A DNA stretch of 13,014 nucleotides. Source: Dehalococcoidales bacterium. GTDB taxonomy: Bacteria; Chloroflexota; Dehalococcoidia; Dehalococcoidales; UBA2162. Below the pieces are notes generated by a model. It was not told the origin of the DNA. It saw only the letters and a program-made list of their open reading frames with translations, and made no database searches. Made by a program: the position numbers and the translations under genes. Where the stretch lies: NCBI GenBank assembly GCA_020343555.1, contig CP070800.1, forward strand, positions 241,755 through 254,768, written 5' to 3'. Of this stretch, positions 1 through 8,374 are shown piece by piece (the stretch's first letter is position 1; the number at the start of each line of letters is the position of its first letter).

Positions 1-179
1 ACTTCACCGGGATATTGACCATAGACAGTGTCCCGTTTTATGAGATGGGCATTTGTTTTCGGATCCGACCAGTTATTTACTGCGACCACTTCAAGATCAT
101 CTTTATAATACTTGTTTATTGCTCGTAAGGTTAGCTTGCCGATGCGTCCGAAACCGTTGAAACCAACTTTTACTGCCAT
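1..179 (-). CDS. gap: Glyceraldehyde-3-phosphate dehydrogenase, N-terminal part (cut by window edge)
   Basis: Only the first 59 codons lie inside the window. They read as the amino-terminal Rossmann domain of the phosphorylating GAPDH of glycolysis and gluconeogenesis, which converts glyceraldehyde 3-phosphate, NAD(P)+ and phosphate to 1,3-bisphosphoglycerate. The dinucleotide-binding motif NGFGRIGK lies at about residues 8-15, and the family block VAVNN-x-SDPKTNAHLIKRDTVYG follows. The ATG at 179 sits directly behind a very strong Shine-Dalgarno sequence (GGGGGAGGT at 181-189), which fixes the start. It is the last visible gene of the minus-strand group LOG-enolase-MBL-gap, about 47 bp behind the MBL stop, and has its own promoter candidate in that gap. 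The catalytic Cys and His lie outside the window, so activity cannot be judged. Confidence 0.96.
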   Translation of the reverse strand, partial: MAVKVGFNGFGRIGKLTLRAINKYYKDDLEVVAVNNWSDPKTNAHLIKRDTVYGQYPGE

Positions 180-201
180 TACCTCCCCCTATAATTTGAT
201 G

Positions 202-230
202 GTTATACTTTTACAGCACCTTCCTGTCAG
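202..230 (-). promoter_or_regulatory. Candidate sigma70-type promoter for gap
   Basis: On the minus strand, CTGACA (225-230) and TATAAC (202-207) are separated by exactly 17 nt. Each hexamer matches the consensus at five of six positions. Transcription would begin near 195 and leave a leader of about 16 nt carrying the strong gap ribosome binding site. The -35 hexamer overlaps the stop codon of the MBL gene, so gap could be expressed independently of the upstream operon. No transcript data are available. Confidence 0.55.
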
Positions 231-1222
231 GAAATTTCATAATAGTCAATATCATCATCTGTAAAACTCTTGACTTCACCATCCACCAGCATAGCCTTCA
301 AGTGGGCGAGGGTCTCAAGTACTGCCATCCGCTTGTGCATCGGTGGAAGATCTTGGTACCTGATTCCGCCGGATTCAGGGATCCAAGTAATGACCGATGA
401 TATCTGATAAGCTGTCTTGGGTCCTTCTTTCAGGGTTTCTTTTATCTCCAGGTTTCTCTCGTGGTGATGGTGGATTATTTCCACAATTCTTTTATGCAGG
501 TCATTATAAATGTTTTCGTGTGCCGGCAATACCAGTTCTACATCAAGTTCATCTAGGATTTTCAGAGAGTCCATAAACTCCCCTAGAGGATTCTCCCCAG
601 AGTAAGGGAGTAAGCTGATATTCGGTGTTATCACCGGCAAGACATGGTCTCCTCCGAACAGAATTTTGCTGTCGGATTCATAGAGACATATATGTCCCGG
701 AGCGTGTCCAGGAGTCCAGATAACCTGCAGATCGTAGTTTCCTACGGTTACTATTTCACCTCCTTCTAAAGTACTGTCCGGTATTACAGGTGTTTGCAGA
801 CGTTGAGTATCCCTGGTTGGAAGATCGGGCATGGGTAATTCGTTTTGAGGAGCGCCGTTTCTCGCCCAGGATTCTTCGATGTCACTTAATGTTTCATATA
901 CGGTAGTATACCTGTACATGAGTACTTCTTTTTCCCGGCGATGGATTATTATCTCCGCATCCGTATAATTTTTCAAGGTATGCACTAGTCCGTAATGATC
1001 GCCGTGGACGTGGGTAACGATAATTCTCGTAACATGATTCAGGTCTGCCCCGACTTCGGAAAGTTGATCTTTCATTGCCTTTAGGGCTTCTTCGCTGTCC
1101 CATCCGGCATCGATCAGGAGGTATCCGTCATTGTCACGGATAAGATATATATTGGTGTGCCCAAGTGGATTATTGTGAATAGGTATCTGTAGCTGGTAAA
1201 TGTCCGGTTTGATTTCAATCAT
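227..1222 (-). CDS. MBL-fold metallo-hydrolase with C-terminal helical/winged-helix extension
   Basis: This 331-aa protein has the metallo-beta-lactamase superfamily signature in order: THVHGDH (His71, His73, Asp75, His76), PGHAPGH (His173, His177), GGDH (Asp192) and PAHE (His235). Those are the ligands of a two-metal hydrolytic site, all present, so the enzyme should be active. The last ~90 residues, beginning with an HHHH stretch at 251-254 and including TAYQISSVI and a VLETLAHLKAML helix, resemble the winged-helix-like tail of LACTB2/RNase Z-like MBL proteins. The substrate cannot be told from sequence; thioesters, glyoxalase-II-type substrates and nucleic acids are all known in this superfamily. 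No signal peptide is seen, so it is cytoplasmic. It begins 34 bp after the enolase stop with only a weak ribosome binding site (GAAAGA) and is probably co-transcribed with enolase. Confidence 0.93.
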   Translation of the reverse strand: MIEIKPDIYQLQIPIHNNPLGHTNIYLIRDNDGYLLIDAGWDSEEALKAMKDQLSEVGADLNHVTRIIVTHVHGDHYGLVHTLKNYTDAEIIIHRREKEVLMYRYTTVYETLSDIEESWARNGAPQNELPMPDLPTRDTQRLQTPVIPDSTLEGGEIVTVGNYDLQVIWTPGHAPGHICLYESDSKILFGGDHVLPVITPNISLLPYSGENPLGEFMDSLKILDELDVELVLPAHENIYNDLHKRIVEIIHHHHERNLEIKETLKEGPKTAYQISSVITWIPESGGIRYQDLPPMHKRMAVLETLAHLKAMLVDGEVKSFTDDDIDYYEIS

Positions 1223-1256
1223 TCTAATCTTTCATTATTCCAATCTCACTATATTA

Positions 1257-3031
<1,775 letters not shown>

Positions 3032-3041
3032 AGAATGATTA

Positions 3042-3047
3042 ATTATA
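3042..3047 (-). promoter_or_regulatory. Perfect -10 box (TATAAT) for the LOG-enolase-MBL operon, near-leaderless
   Basis: TATAAT on the minus strand lies only 10 nt upstream of the ATG at 3031. The transcript would start about 2-4 nt before the start codon, and no Shine-Dalgarno is present. The surrounding sequence (3042-3085) is very AT-rich. No good -35 hexamer is found at 16-18 nt; GTTAAT is the closest. The geometry suggests a leaderless or nearly leaderless mRNA. Confidence 0.5.
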
Positions 3048-3139
3048 CCATAAAAATAATGAAAATTAACGAAAATTTTGGTAATCATTCCGGGTGACCG
3101 AATACTGCAGGCTCAGACGGGTATTAAAGTCCGGATTTC

Positions 3140-3847
3140 TTAATGTAGTGAGTTAATGATTTCGTTGAATTTATTCCAGTGGTTTATCTCAAGACAGTCA
3201 TATTGCGGATCCAACCTACCATCCCGAGGATTATACCAGACCGGATACATTCCAACAGTGATCGCACCTTTAATATCGATCTGGGGGTTGTCTCCGACGA
3301 ACCAGATGTCCTGAGGTTTGATATCTAATTTCTTGGCAGCTATATTGAAAAACCGTGGATGCGGTTTCCTCATCGAGTAATCGGCGCTGGACATCACGAA
3401 GGAGAACCTGTGCAATAGATTATGCTTGGCAAGCTCTTCCTCCAGTAAAACTCCAGGGAAAGAGCCGTTACTTAAAATGCCAGTAGGTATCTTATATTTT
3501 TGCAGGATATCCAGAACATCATTTATGCCCTCTTCGGGCGTAAACGTAAAAGCACTATTCCAACAGATTCTAGCTGCTTCATCATAGGAGATCGATAGCG
3601 ACAGTCCTGCAGTTTCGAACAAAGCTCTGTAAAAATGAACGACATTCATCTCTATCTTGGAGTCGATTTTTTGTCGTTCAAAGTCGTCGTTTATACCGAA
3701 AGCAATTTCCTGAAGTGCTTCCGGTGTCAGATCGGTTTCGTTTTCCACATACCCAAGCAGTTCTTTACAGGCTGCTATCCAGTCGGTCGAATCAAGTCGC
3801 AGCACGGTATCACCGAGGTCGAAAATTACCCCATAAGGTTTTTTCAT
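3140..3847 (-). CDS. HAD-superfamily hydrolase (subfamily IA-like phosphatase)
   Basis: A 235-aa protein counted from the ATG at 3847, which has an ideal RBS (AAAGGAGT, 6 nt spacing). The frame extends 29 codons further, but that stretch lacks an RBS and is unlike the family. HAD motif I is FDLGDT with the nucleophile Asp10. Motif II is the Ser of LSNGS (Ser126). Motif III is the Lys of RKPHPRF (Lys161). Motif IV is VGDNPQID (Asp186, Asp191). A helical cap sits between motifs I and II. The second Asp of the usual DxD is replaced by Gly12 (D-L-G-D), a variation seen in other FDLG-type HAD proteins. It probably dephosphorylates a small cytoplasmic phosphometabolite; the substrate is unknown. 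It is transcribed away from the virion gene cluster and lies about 100 bp upstream of the LOG start. Confidence 0.9.
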   Translation of the reverse strand: MKKPYGVIFDLGDTVLRLDSTDWIAACKELLGYVENETDLTPEALQEIAFGINDDFERQKIDSKIEMNVVHFYRALFETAGLSLSISYDEAARICWNSAFTFTPEEGINDVLDILQKYKIPTGILSNGSFPGVLLEEELAKHNLLHRFSFVMSSADYSMRKPHPRFFNIAAKKLDIKPQDIWFVGDNPQIDIKGAITVGMYPVWYNPRDGRLDPQYDCLEINHWNKFNEIINSLH

Positions 3848-3866
3848 GTGTACTCCTTTTGTCCCT

Positions 3867-3872
3867 ATTGTA
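3867..3872 (-). promoter_or_regulatory. Possible -10 element (TACAAT) for the HAD gene
   Basis: TACAAT on the minus strand would place a transcription start near 3860, leaving a short leader holding the strong RBS of the HAD gene. No convincing -35 hexamer lies 16-18 nt upstream, so this is weak support. It shares the intergenic region with the divergent promoter region of the virion cluster. Confidence 0.3.
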
Positions 3873-3887
3873 AACGACAAAACATGG

Positions 3888-3929
3888 TTGACGGAATAGA
3901 ACAAATGTGCTAATTTATGCTCATATACT
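3888..3929 (+). promoter_or_regulatory. Candidate promoter region of the virion gene cluster
   Basis: TTGACG (3888-3893), five of six to the -35 consensus, is followed after 17 nt by a poor -10 (TAATTT, 3911-3916). A better -10, TATACT (3924-3929), lies further down but without a good -35 at the right distance. Either would start transcription between about 3922 and 3936, upstream of the preferred start codon at 3961 of the first cluster gene. This is the only gap upstream of the cluster. Confidence 0.35.
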
Positions 3930-3960
3930 ACCATACTATGATCGAGTTATGGAGTTTGAC

Positions 3961-4305
3961 ATGGGCGAAGATGCCGCGCGAACAGAGATGAATGAATTAA
4001 CCGAAAATCCCGACACGATACAGGACCTGCTACCCGAACATATTGGTTACAAGGATGAAGGCTGCGATCTGGCGAATTCCTGTCTTAACTGCCCTTACGA
4101 AGAATGCGTCTATGTTAAACCCGGTGGAAAGCGTCATTGGATGAAGAATGAACGATCTATCGAGATGATAAGGCTTCATACTGAAGAAGAAAAAACAGTA
4201 AAGGAAATCGCAAATATGTATGGTGTAAGTAAACGTACTGTCCAGAGAGCTTTGAAAATCGCCCGGATTGGAATTGGTAACAACAGGAGTAATACAGATG
4301 AATGA
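3961..4305 (+). CDS. Cys-rich helix-turn-helix protein heading the virion cluster
   Basis: A 114-aa protein from the ATG at 3961, chosen because GGAG lies 6 nt before it and because upstream in-frame starts (3949 ATG, 3907 GTG) lack a better RBS. The middle holds four cysteines in a tight cluster (Cys35, Cys41, Cys44, Cys49: C-x5-C-x2-C-x4-C, around CLNCPYEEC) that could bind zinc or an iron-sulfur cluster. Residues ~66-100 form a helix-turn-helix of the resolvase/sigma-region-4 kind (KEIANMYGVSKRTVQRALK). Its place just before the portal gene, with an 8-bp overlap, fits either a small-terminase-like DNA-recognition protein or a regulator of the cluster. Sequence alone cannot decide between them. 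It is not a recombinase: no catalytic domain is present. Confidence 0.75.
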   Translation: MGEDAARTEMNELTENPDTIQDLLPEHIGYKDEGCDLANSCLNCPYEECVYVKPGGKRHWMKNERSIEMIRLHTEEEKTVKEIANMYGVSKRTVQRALKIARIGIGNNRSNTDE

Positions 4306-5692
4306 CGAATTTAATCCGGATGAACTGATAAGACGAGACTCTGAAAGACTTAAAAGATACCGAGAGCTACTTGATTTTTATCACGGTCTACACTGGGAGG
4401 GCAGAGCGAGACGTGGCGACAAACGCCTGACATTCAATTATGCCAAGGTTTTTATAGATAAAGTCGCTTCCTACCTGATGACGGGAATTCACTTTGTCGT
4501 AGAACCATCCGATGACAGTGATAAATCCAGCGAAGAAGCGTTGAATACCGAAGCTGCATTGTACCGGGTTTATGAGCAAAACAACCTTGAACAGCTTGAT
4601 TTCGAGACGGAAATCGACTGTGCCATCCTCGGTGATGCCTGCTATAAAGTGATCTGGGATCCTGGTAAAAAAGCGGTATCCGTTACTGCTCCTGACATAC
4701 AGGGGATATATACCTGGTGGACAGGCGATGATACTTCAAGTGTATGGCGAGTTGCTTCCCGGTACAGCCTGACGCGTGATGTGGTACACGACCTGTATGG
4801 CGTGAAGGTTAAAGATAAGACATCAAGGATTGTCGAATTGTGGACAGAGGAAGAATTCGAGTTATGGATAGACGGCCTACTCGTAGAGAAGAAGACCAAT
4901 CCCTATGGATTCATACCTTTCGTTATCTTTCCCAACCTTAGAGAACCGAAGAAATTCTGGGGCATATCCGACCTTTCACAGATAATGGGTCCCCAGTGCG
5001 AACTGAACCGGGCTACATCTCAGCTATCCCGGATACTCGAATTATCGGGTAATCAAATCGCCGTGCTGGAAAACGTCGAGGAATCCGAAGATATCGCCGT
5101 CAGCCCGGGCGCAGTCTGGAATATACCGGAGGATGCCAAGGCATATCTTCTCGATCTTCTCCAGGGTGGTGGTGCGAGGCTTCATATCGATTATATAAAC
5201 CTGCTGTACCGTATCCTGCATGACCTGTCAGAATCTCCACGAGCTGCCTTCGGCGGAACCGAAAGAGATTTATCCGGAGTTGCACTCGAAATAGAGCTTC
5301 AACCGCTGCTGCAGAAAGTACGACGAAAGAGAATCATCAGGACAGCCGCATATAATCGCAGAAACAGGCTGATCCTGAAGCTGCTCGAGAAATACTGCAA
5401 CGAAGATTTCGGGGATCACCAGCTAAGGATCATCTGGGGGCCGATACTTCCACAGGATATTTCGAAGCTGGTCAGTAATGAACAGGTCCTGGTACAGAAC
5501 GGTATTCACTCCAGGCGTAGAGCGATGGATGAGATGGGAGTGAAAGATCCTGAGATGGAGTTCGGCAGGTGGTTGGAGGAGAGGGAAGCTATTCTAAATA
5601 TGAACAGGGAGTTGAACAGGGGAACCGGCGGGAATGGTGCGAGAGTGAGAGTTAACGGATCCCGACCGGATACCATTAAGCAAATGCCCTGA
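4298..5692 (+). CDS. Phage portal protein, SPP1 gp6-like
   Basis: A 464-aa protein from the ATG at 4298 (RBS ACAGGAGT, 7 nt), overlapping the HTH gene by 8 bp. It resembles the SPP1 gp6-type portal family, which forms the dodecameric ring at one capsid vertex through which DNA enters and the tail is joined. Characteristic stretches are the N-terminal RLKRYRELLDFYHG, the LTFNYAKVFIDKVASYLMTG helix, the central GISDLSQI and LNRATSQLSRILE helices, the SGVALEIELQPLLQKVRRKR helix corresponding to the tunnel/stem region, and the C-terminal WGPILPQD. The length agrees with the family (about 450-500). The tail after ~430 is Gly/Arg-rich and probably disordered. No frameshift is seen. A portal implies a particle designed to package DNA, yet no large terminase lies nearby. 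Confidence 0.9.
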   Translation: MNDEFNPDELIRRDSERLKRYRELLDFYHGLHWEGRARRGDKRLTFNYAKVFIDKVASYLMTGIHFVVEPSDDSDKSSEEALNTEAALYRVYEQNNLEQLDFETEIDCAILGDACYKVIWDPGKKAVSVTAPDIQGIYTWWTGDDTSSVWRVASRYSLTRDVVHDLYGVKVKDKTSRIVELWTEEEFELWIDGLLVEKKTNPYGFIPFVIFPNLREPKKFWGISDLSQIMGPQCELNRATSQLSRILELSGNQIAVLENVEESEDIAVSPGAVWNIPEDAKAYLLDLLQGGGARLHIDYINLLYRILHDLSESPRAAFGGTERDLSGVALEIELQPLLQKVRRKRIIRTAAYNRRNRLILKLLEKYCNEDFGDHQLRIIWGPILPQDISKLVSNEQVLVQNGIHSRRRAMDEMGVKDPEMEFGRWLEEREAILNMNRELNRGTGGNGARVRVNGSRPDTIKQMP

Positions 5693-5714
5693 TTCTGAAA
5701 ACAAGGGAGAAAAA

Positions 5715-6173
5715 ATGGAAGAAATTCTGAAAAATGAGGAAACACAGGAGCAGCAAGCTCTCGAGTCGGGAGAAGACGAAGCATCCGGGATAAACTCTCA
5801 GGATACTGTGCTGGAACAAGCAGTGTCTGAAAAGGATGAGGAGCTTGGTAGATTGAAGCGTACCAGTGAGGAACTGGAGGAGCGTTGCCGCACACTAGAA
5901 GAAACCCTTACCAAAGCAGTGAGTGGATATAAAACACTCGTTATCAAGTCGAATCCCGAAATTATCGAAGATCTGATAAATGGCGATACTGTTGAGTCTA
6001 TCAACGAGTCGCTGGAAAAAGCGAAAGCCCTGGTCAGCAGGATAAAACAGGGTGTGGAAACTGAGATTTCAAAGATAAAGGTACCCGCAGGGGCTCCGGA
6101 GAGATCATCCCCGGATTTATCAGCTCTCTCACCTGCTGAAAAAATAAGATATGCAATTGGAGGTAATGAATAA
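5715..6173 (+). CDS. Putative capsid scaffolding protein (coiled coil)
   Basis: A 152-aa acidic, Glu/Lys-rich protein without catalytic motifs. Residues ~30-66 (heptad-like SEKDEELGRLKRTSEELEER region) are a probable coiled coil. A predicted helical middle follows, then a Pro/Ser-rich linker and a short conserved-looking C-terminal helix (LSPAEKIRYAIGG). This layout and the position between portal and major capsid genes are those of internal scaffolding proteins, which bind capsid subunits by the C-terminus and leave or are degraded on maturation. The RBS AGGGAG lies 5 nt before the ATG. The stop overlaps the capsid ATG by one base (TAATG), which points to coupled translation. No Ser-His protease motif is visible, so it is not a protease-scaffold fusion. 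The call rests on position and composition. Confidence 0.75.
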   Translation: MEEILKNEETQEQQALESGEDEASGINSQDTVLEQAVSEKDEELGRLKRTSEELEERCRTLEETLTKAVSGYKTLVIKSNPEIIEDLINGDTVESINESLEKAKALVSRIKQGVETEISKIKVPAGAPERSSPDLSALSPAEKIRYAIGGNE

Positions 6174-7093
6174 TGGCACTAAGTCTGACTGAAGCAAGCA
6201 AATTATCCAACGATATTCTCCTGCAAGGAGTTGTCGAAACTATTGTAAAGGACTCTCCGGTACTGCAGTATATGCCCTTCATCGAGATCACTGGAAACGG
6301 GTTGACCTACAATCGTGAGAATGCCCTACCCGATATTGATTTCTATGATGTGGGCGATACCTGGAATGAATCTACTCCTACTTTTACACAGGTCACGGCA
6401 AATCTGAAAATCATGGGCGGTGATGCCGACGTGGATAATTTTCTCAAGGCAACCCGTTCAAACATACAGGACCTGGAAGCAGCCGTGGTCGAACTAAAAG
6501 CCAAGGCACTGACAAATAAATTTGAAGAGACTTTCATATACGGAGATTCCGCGGTAAATACCAAGCAATTCGACGGCTTGAGAAAGACAATCGATACGGA
6601 GACTCCCGGAAGCCAGGTCATTGCCGCCGGTGCATCGGGCGCTTCGCTGACACTGGGGATGCTGGACGAGTTGATCGATGCGGTAAAAGGCGGTAAACCG
6701 GATATGCTGCTGATGAACCGGCGATCGAGAAGAAAGATCAACGCGCTTGTTAGAGCTTCCGGTGGAATGATGGAAACCGATCGTGACAAATGGGGGAATT
6801 TCGTCCAGTACTGGGATGGTATCGTTATCGGAGTTAATGACTGGATACTGGATACTCATGTAGTCGTAGACAGTGTTGAAACTGCAACGACCGGCGGTGA
6901 CTGCTCGGTAATTTATGCAGTACAGTTCGGAGAAGGAGCGCTGTGCGGACTGACTTCGCCGGGGCATCTGACGGTGGAACCGGTAGGTGCACTCGAGACG
7001 AAGGATGCAACACGTACTCGAATCAAGTGGTACTGTTCAATGGCGCTGTTTTCGGATATCAAAGCAGCCGCTTTGATCGGAGTACAGAACTAG
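6173..7093 (+). CDS. Major capsid protein (HK97-fold)
   Basis: A 306-aa protein recognised as a phage major capsid protein of the HK97-fold type. Typical stretches are the N-terminal ALSLTEASKLSNDILLQGVVE, the N-arm/E-loop-like region NGLTYNRENALPDIDFYDVG, GGDADVDNF, the spine helix NIQDLEAAVVELKAKALTNKFEETFIYGD, the A-domain TLGMLDELIDAVKGGKPDMLLMNRRSRRKI and the C-terminal WYCSMALFSDIKAAALIGVQ. It has no long delta-domain or protease-cleaved prosegment, which fits a separate scaffolding protein. RBS GGAGGT lies 8 nt upstream, inside the scaffold gene. It should be the most abundant particle protein. Encapsulin nanocompartment shells share this fold, but the adjoining portal and scaffold genes favour a DNA-packaging capsid. 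Confidence 0.88.
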   Translation: MALSLTEASKLSNDILLQGVVETIVKDSPVLQYMPFIEITGNGLTYNRENALPDIDFYDVGDTWNESTPTFTQVTANLKIMGGDADVDNFLKATRSNIQDLEAAVVELKAKALTNKFEETFIYGDSAVNTKQFDGLRKTIDTETPGSQVIAAGASGASLTLGMLDELIDAVKGGKPDMLLMNRRSRRKINALVRASGGMMETDRDKWGNFVQYWDGIVIGVNDWILDTHVVVDSVETATTGGDCSVIYAVQFGEGALCGLTSPGHLTVEPVGALETKDATRTRIKWYCSMALFSDIKAAALIGVQN

Positions 7094-7115
7094 TAACGAT
7101 AAGGGGAGAAGTGTG

Positions 7116-7580
7116 ATGGAACAATCAGTTATTGAACACGTCGAACATCCCTTCGCCAGGGGACTGCTGACTCTGAACGGTGTCCAGTGGAGTGATGAAA
7201 AGACTACATCGACAGATATTTACGAGGCGGTCGAAGAGATTACTGTTAATCCTCCGGCGCTGGGAGTGGTCATAGAATTCGAATTCGGACTTACCTGCTC
7301 AGTGAAATCCAGCGGAGATACAGAGTCGGTACTTTTCAAGTGGCAAGCAAGGAACAAGGGAGGAACATGGATCGATCTCACCAGTGAGATCGAATATCCG
7401 GATGATGCATCCGAGTACAAGGAATATACCTGCAGCGGTCGATTCAAACCAATAACTAATTTCGATTCCATACCCTTTGATGTGCGACTCGTAGTGAAAT
7501 CGGGATCGGTCGGTGGCGAGAACGCAGTTGCAAAAACCAAGAACTCGAGTTACATCCGGGTGCTTTATTCCGGTTCTTAA
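7116..7580 (+). CDS. Beta-rich virion-associated protein of unknown function
   Basis: A 154-aa protein from the ATG at 7116, 7 nt after GGGGAG; an in-frame GTG at 7113 is the alternative start. I do not recognise the family. Composition and alternating hydrophobic residues (for example VIEFEFGLTCSV, SVLFKWQARN, DVRLVVKSGS) indicate mostly beta strands. No signal peptide, membrane segment or catalytic motif is seen. It lies 22 bp after the major capsid gene and is followed by a strong RNA hairpin. By position it could be a capsid decoration or head-stabilising protein, or a head fibre. That is inference from gene order only. Confidence 0.6.
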   Translation: MEQSVIEHVEHPFARGLLTLNGVQWSDEKTTSTDIYEAVEEITVNPPALGVVIEFEFGLTCSVKSSGDTESVLFKWQARNKGGTWIDLTSEIEYPDDASEYKEYTCSGRFKPITNFDSIPFDVRLVVKSGSVGGENAVAKTKNSSYIRVLYSGS

Positions 7581-7594
7581 TACACAGAAATAAT

Positions 7595-7624
7595 GGAATG
7601 AGAGGGCAGAAGCCCTCTCATTCC
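7595..7624 (+). promoter_or_regulatory. Perfect 13-bp RNA hairpin between capsid and adaptor genes
   Basis: GGAATGAGAGGGC (7595-7607) pairs without mismatch to GCCCTCTCATTCC (7612-7624) around the loop AGAA. It starts 15 nt after the preceding stop codon. On the plus strand no U-tract follows (GGAAAGTATCC), so it is not a standard intrinsic terminator. It may be a partial terminator, an RNase-resistant 3' end or a processing site that raises capsid mRNA over tail mRNA. On the minus strand a weak AT-rich run follows, but no minus-strand gene needs it. Confidence 0.8.
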
Positions 7625-7651
7625 GGAAAGTATCCAGGTGAGGAAGGGTAA

Positions 7652-8284
7652 ATGAACTTAACGGAAATGAAAACGATTGTCAGACGGGATCTTCACGATG
7701 AAGATTCAGAAAATTACCGCTGGACAGATAGTGAACTGGAAAGACATATTGCCCGTGCTGTAAAAGAATTTTCCGGGGCATTTCCTTACGAACAGAAGGC
7801 TGTCAAAGCTACCACGTCGGGTTCTAGAGAGATCGACATTTCCACCATTACGGGAAGAGTGTCTGTGGAAGCTGTGGAATACCCAATTGGTAATTATCCT
7901 GCAACATACCAGCGGTTCAGTCTGTGGGGAGAAATACTCACACTTCTCAGCGAAGAAGTACCGGACGGTTCTGACGCGTATATCTATTATGGAAAACTGC
8001 ATACTCTCAATACTTCCACGTCTACTATTCCAGCAGTCAATGAAGACCTTGTTGCTGCCGGGGTCTGCGGTTTTGCAGCCGTAGAATGGGCAATATACGC
8101 CGTTAACCGGGTAAACACAGGAGGGATACATACTCCGGAAGAATTTCTGACCTGGGGGAGAAAGAAACTGAGTTATTTCAGACGGGAACTTCGAAAACTG
8201 GGAAACAAAAACAAGGTGAGAATCAGTTCTCTGTACAGACCTTACCAATTACCGGTTTCTCAGTCAACCGATTTCGGACCGTAA
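7652..8284 (+). CDS. Putative head-tail adaptor/connector protein
   Basis: A 210-aa protein with RBS AGGAAGGG just before the ATG. Its start (LTEMKTIVRRDLHDEDSENYRWTDSELERHIARAVKEFS) has the form of phage head-tail adaptor proteins of the gp6/gp15 kind: an N-terminal helical bundle with the WTDSELxRHI element, then a beta-rich middle, then a C-terminal helix (FLTWGRKKLSYFRRELRKLG) that in such proteins packs against neighbours in the ring. These proteins form a ring under the portal, closing the head and giving the tail a docking surface. Position after the capsid genes agrees. The last ~20 residues look disordered. The family call is from general resemblance, without an alignment. Confidence 0.68.
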   Translation: MNLTEMKTIVRRDLHDEDSENYRWTDSELERHIARAVKEFSGAFPYEQKAVKATTSGSREIDISTITGRVSVEAVEYPIGNYPATYQRFSLWGEILTLLSEEVPDGSDAYIYYGKLHTLNTSTSTIPAVNEDLVAAGVCGFAAVEWAIYAVNRVNTGGIHTPEEFLTWGRKKLSYFRRELRKLGNKNKVRISSLYRPYQLPVSQSTDFGP

Positions 8285-8374
8285 AAGAGAAGCACTAAGC
8301 ACGAATAACTAAATTCTAAAAGGTGCCTACTTCTTATAGCTAAATTAGATCAGTATACATAAGAGTGGAGAACG

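Noticed and set aside
221..233. Palindrome TTCCTG-T-CAGGAA behind the MBL gene as a terminator
   Set aside because: The loop would be a single base and no U-tract follows; the same bases are better explained as the -35 region of gap.
3907..3960. Longer N-terminus of the HTH protein from GTG 3907 or ATG 3949
   Set aside because: No good RBS for either; GGAG is placed correctly for ATG 3961, and 3907 lies upstream of the likely transcription start.
6173..7093. Encapsulin nanocompartment instead of phage capsid
   Set aside because: Same fold, but portal and scaffold genes are adjacent and no cargo enzyme with a targeting peptide is seen.
7706..8248. Minus-strand open frame of 180 codons opposite the adaptor gene
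   Set aside because: It has no RBS or recognisable domain, and overlaps a gene with a clear RBS and phage context.
8285..8374. Promoter before the tail-hub-like gene (TATACA at 8354, short repeats of CTAAATT)
   Set aside because: No acceptable -35 hexamer at the right distance; the repeats are only 7 bases in AT-rich DNA.
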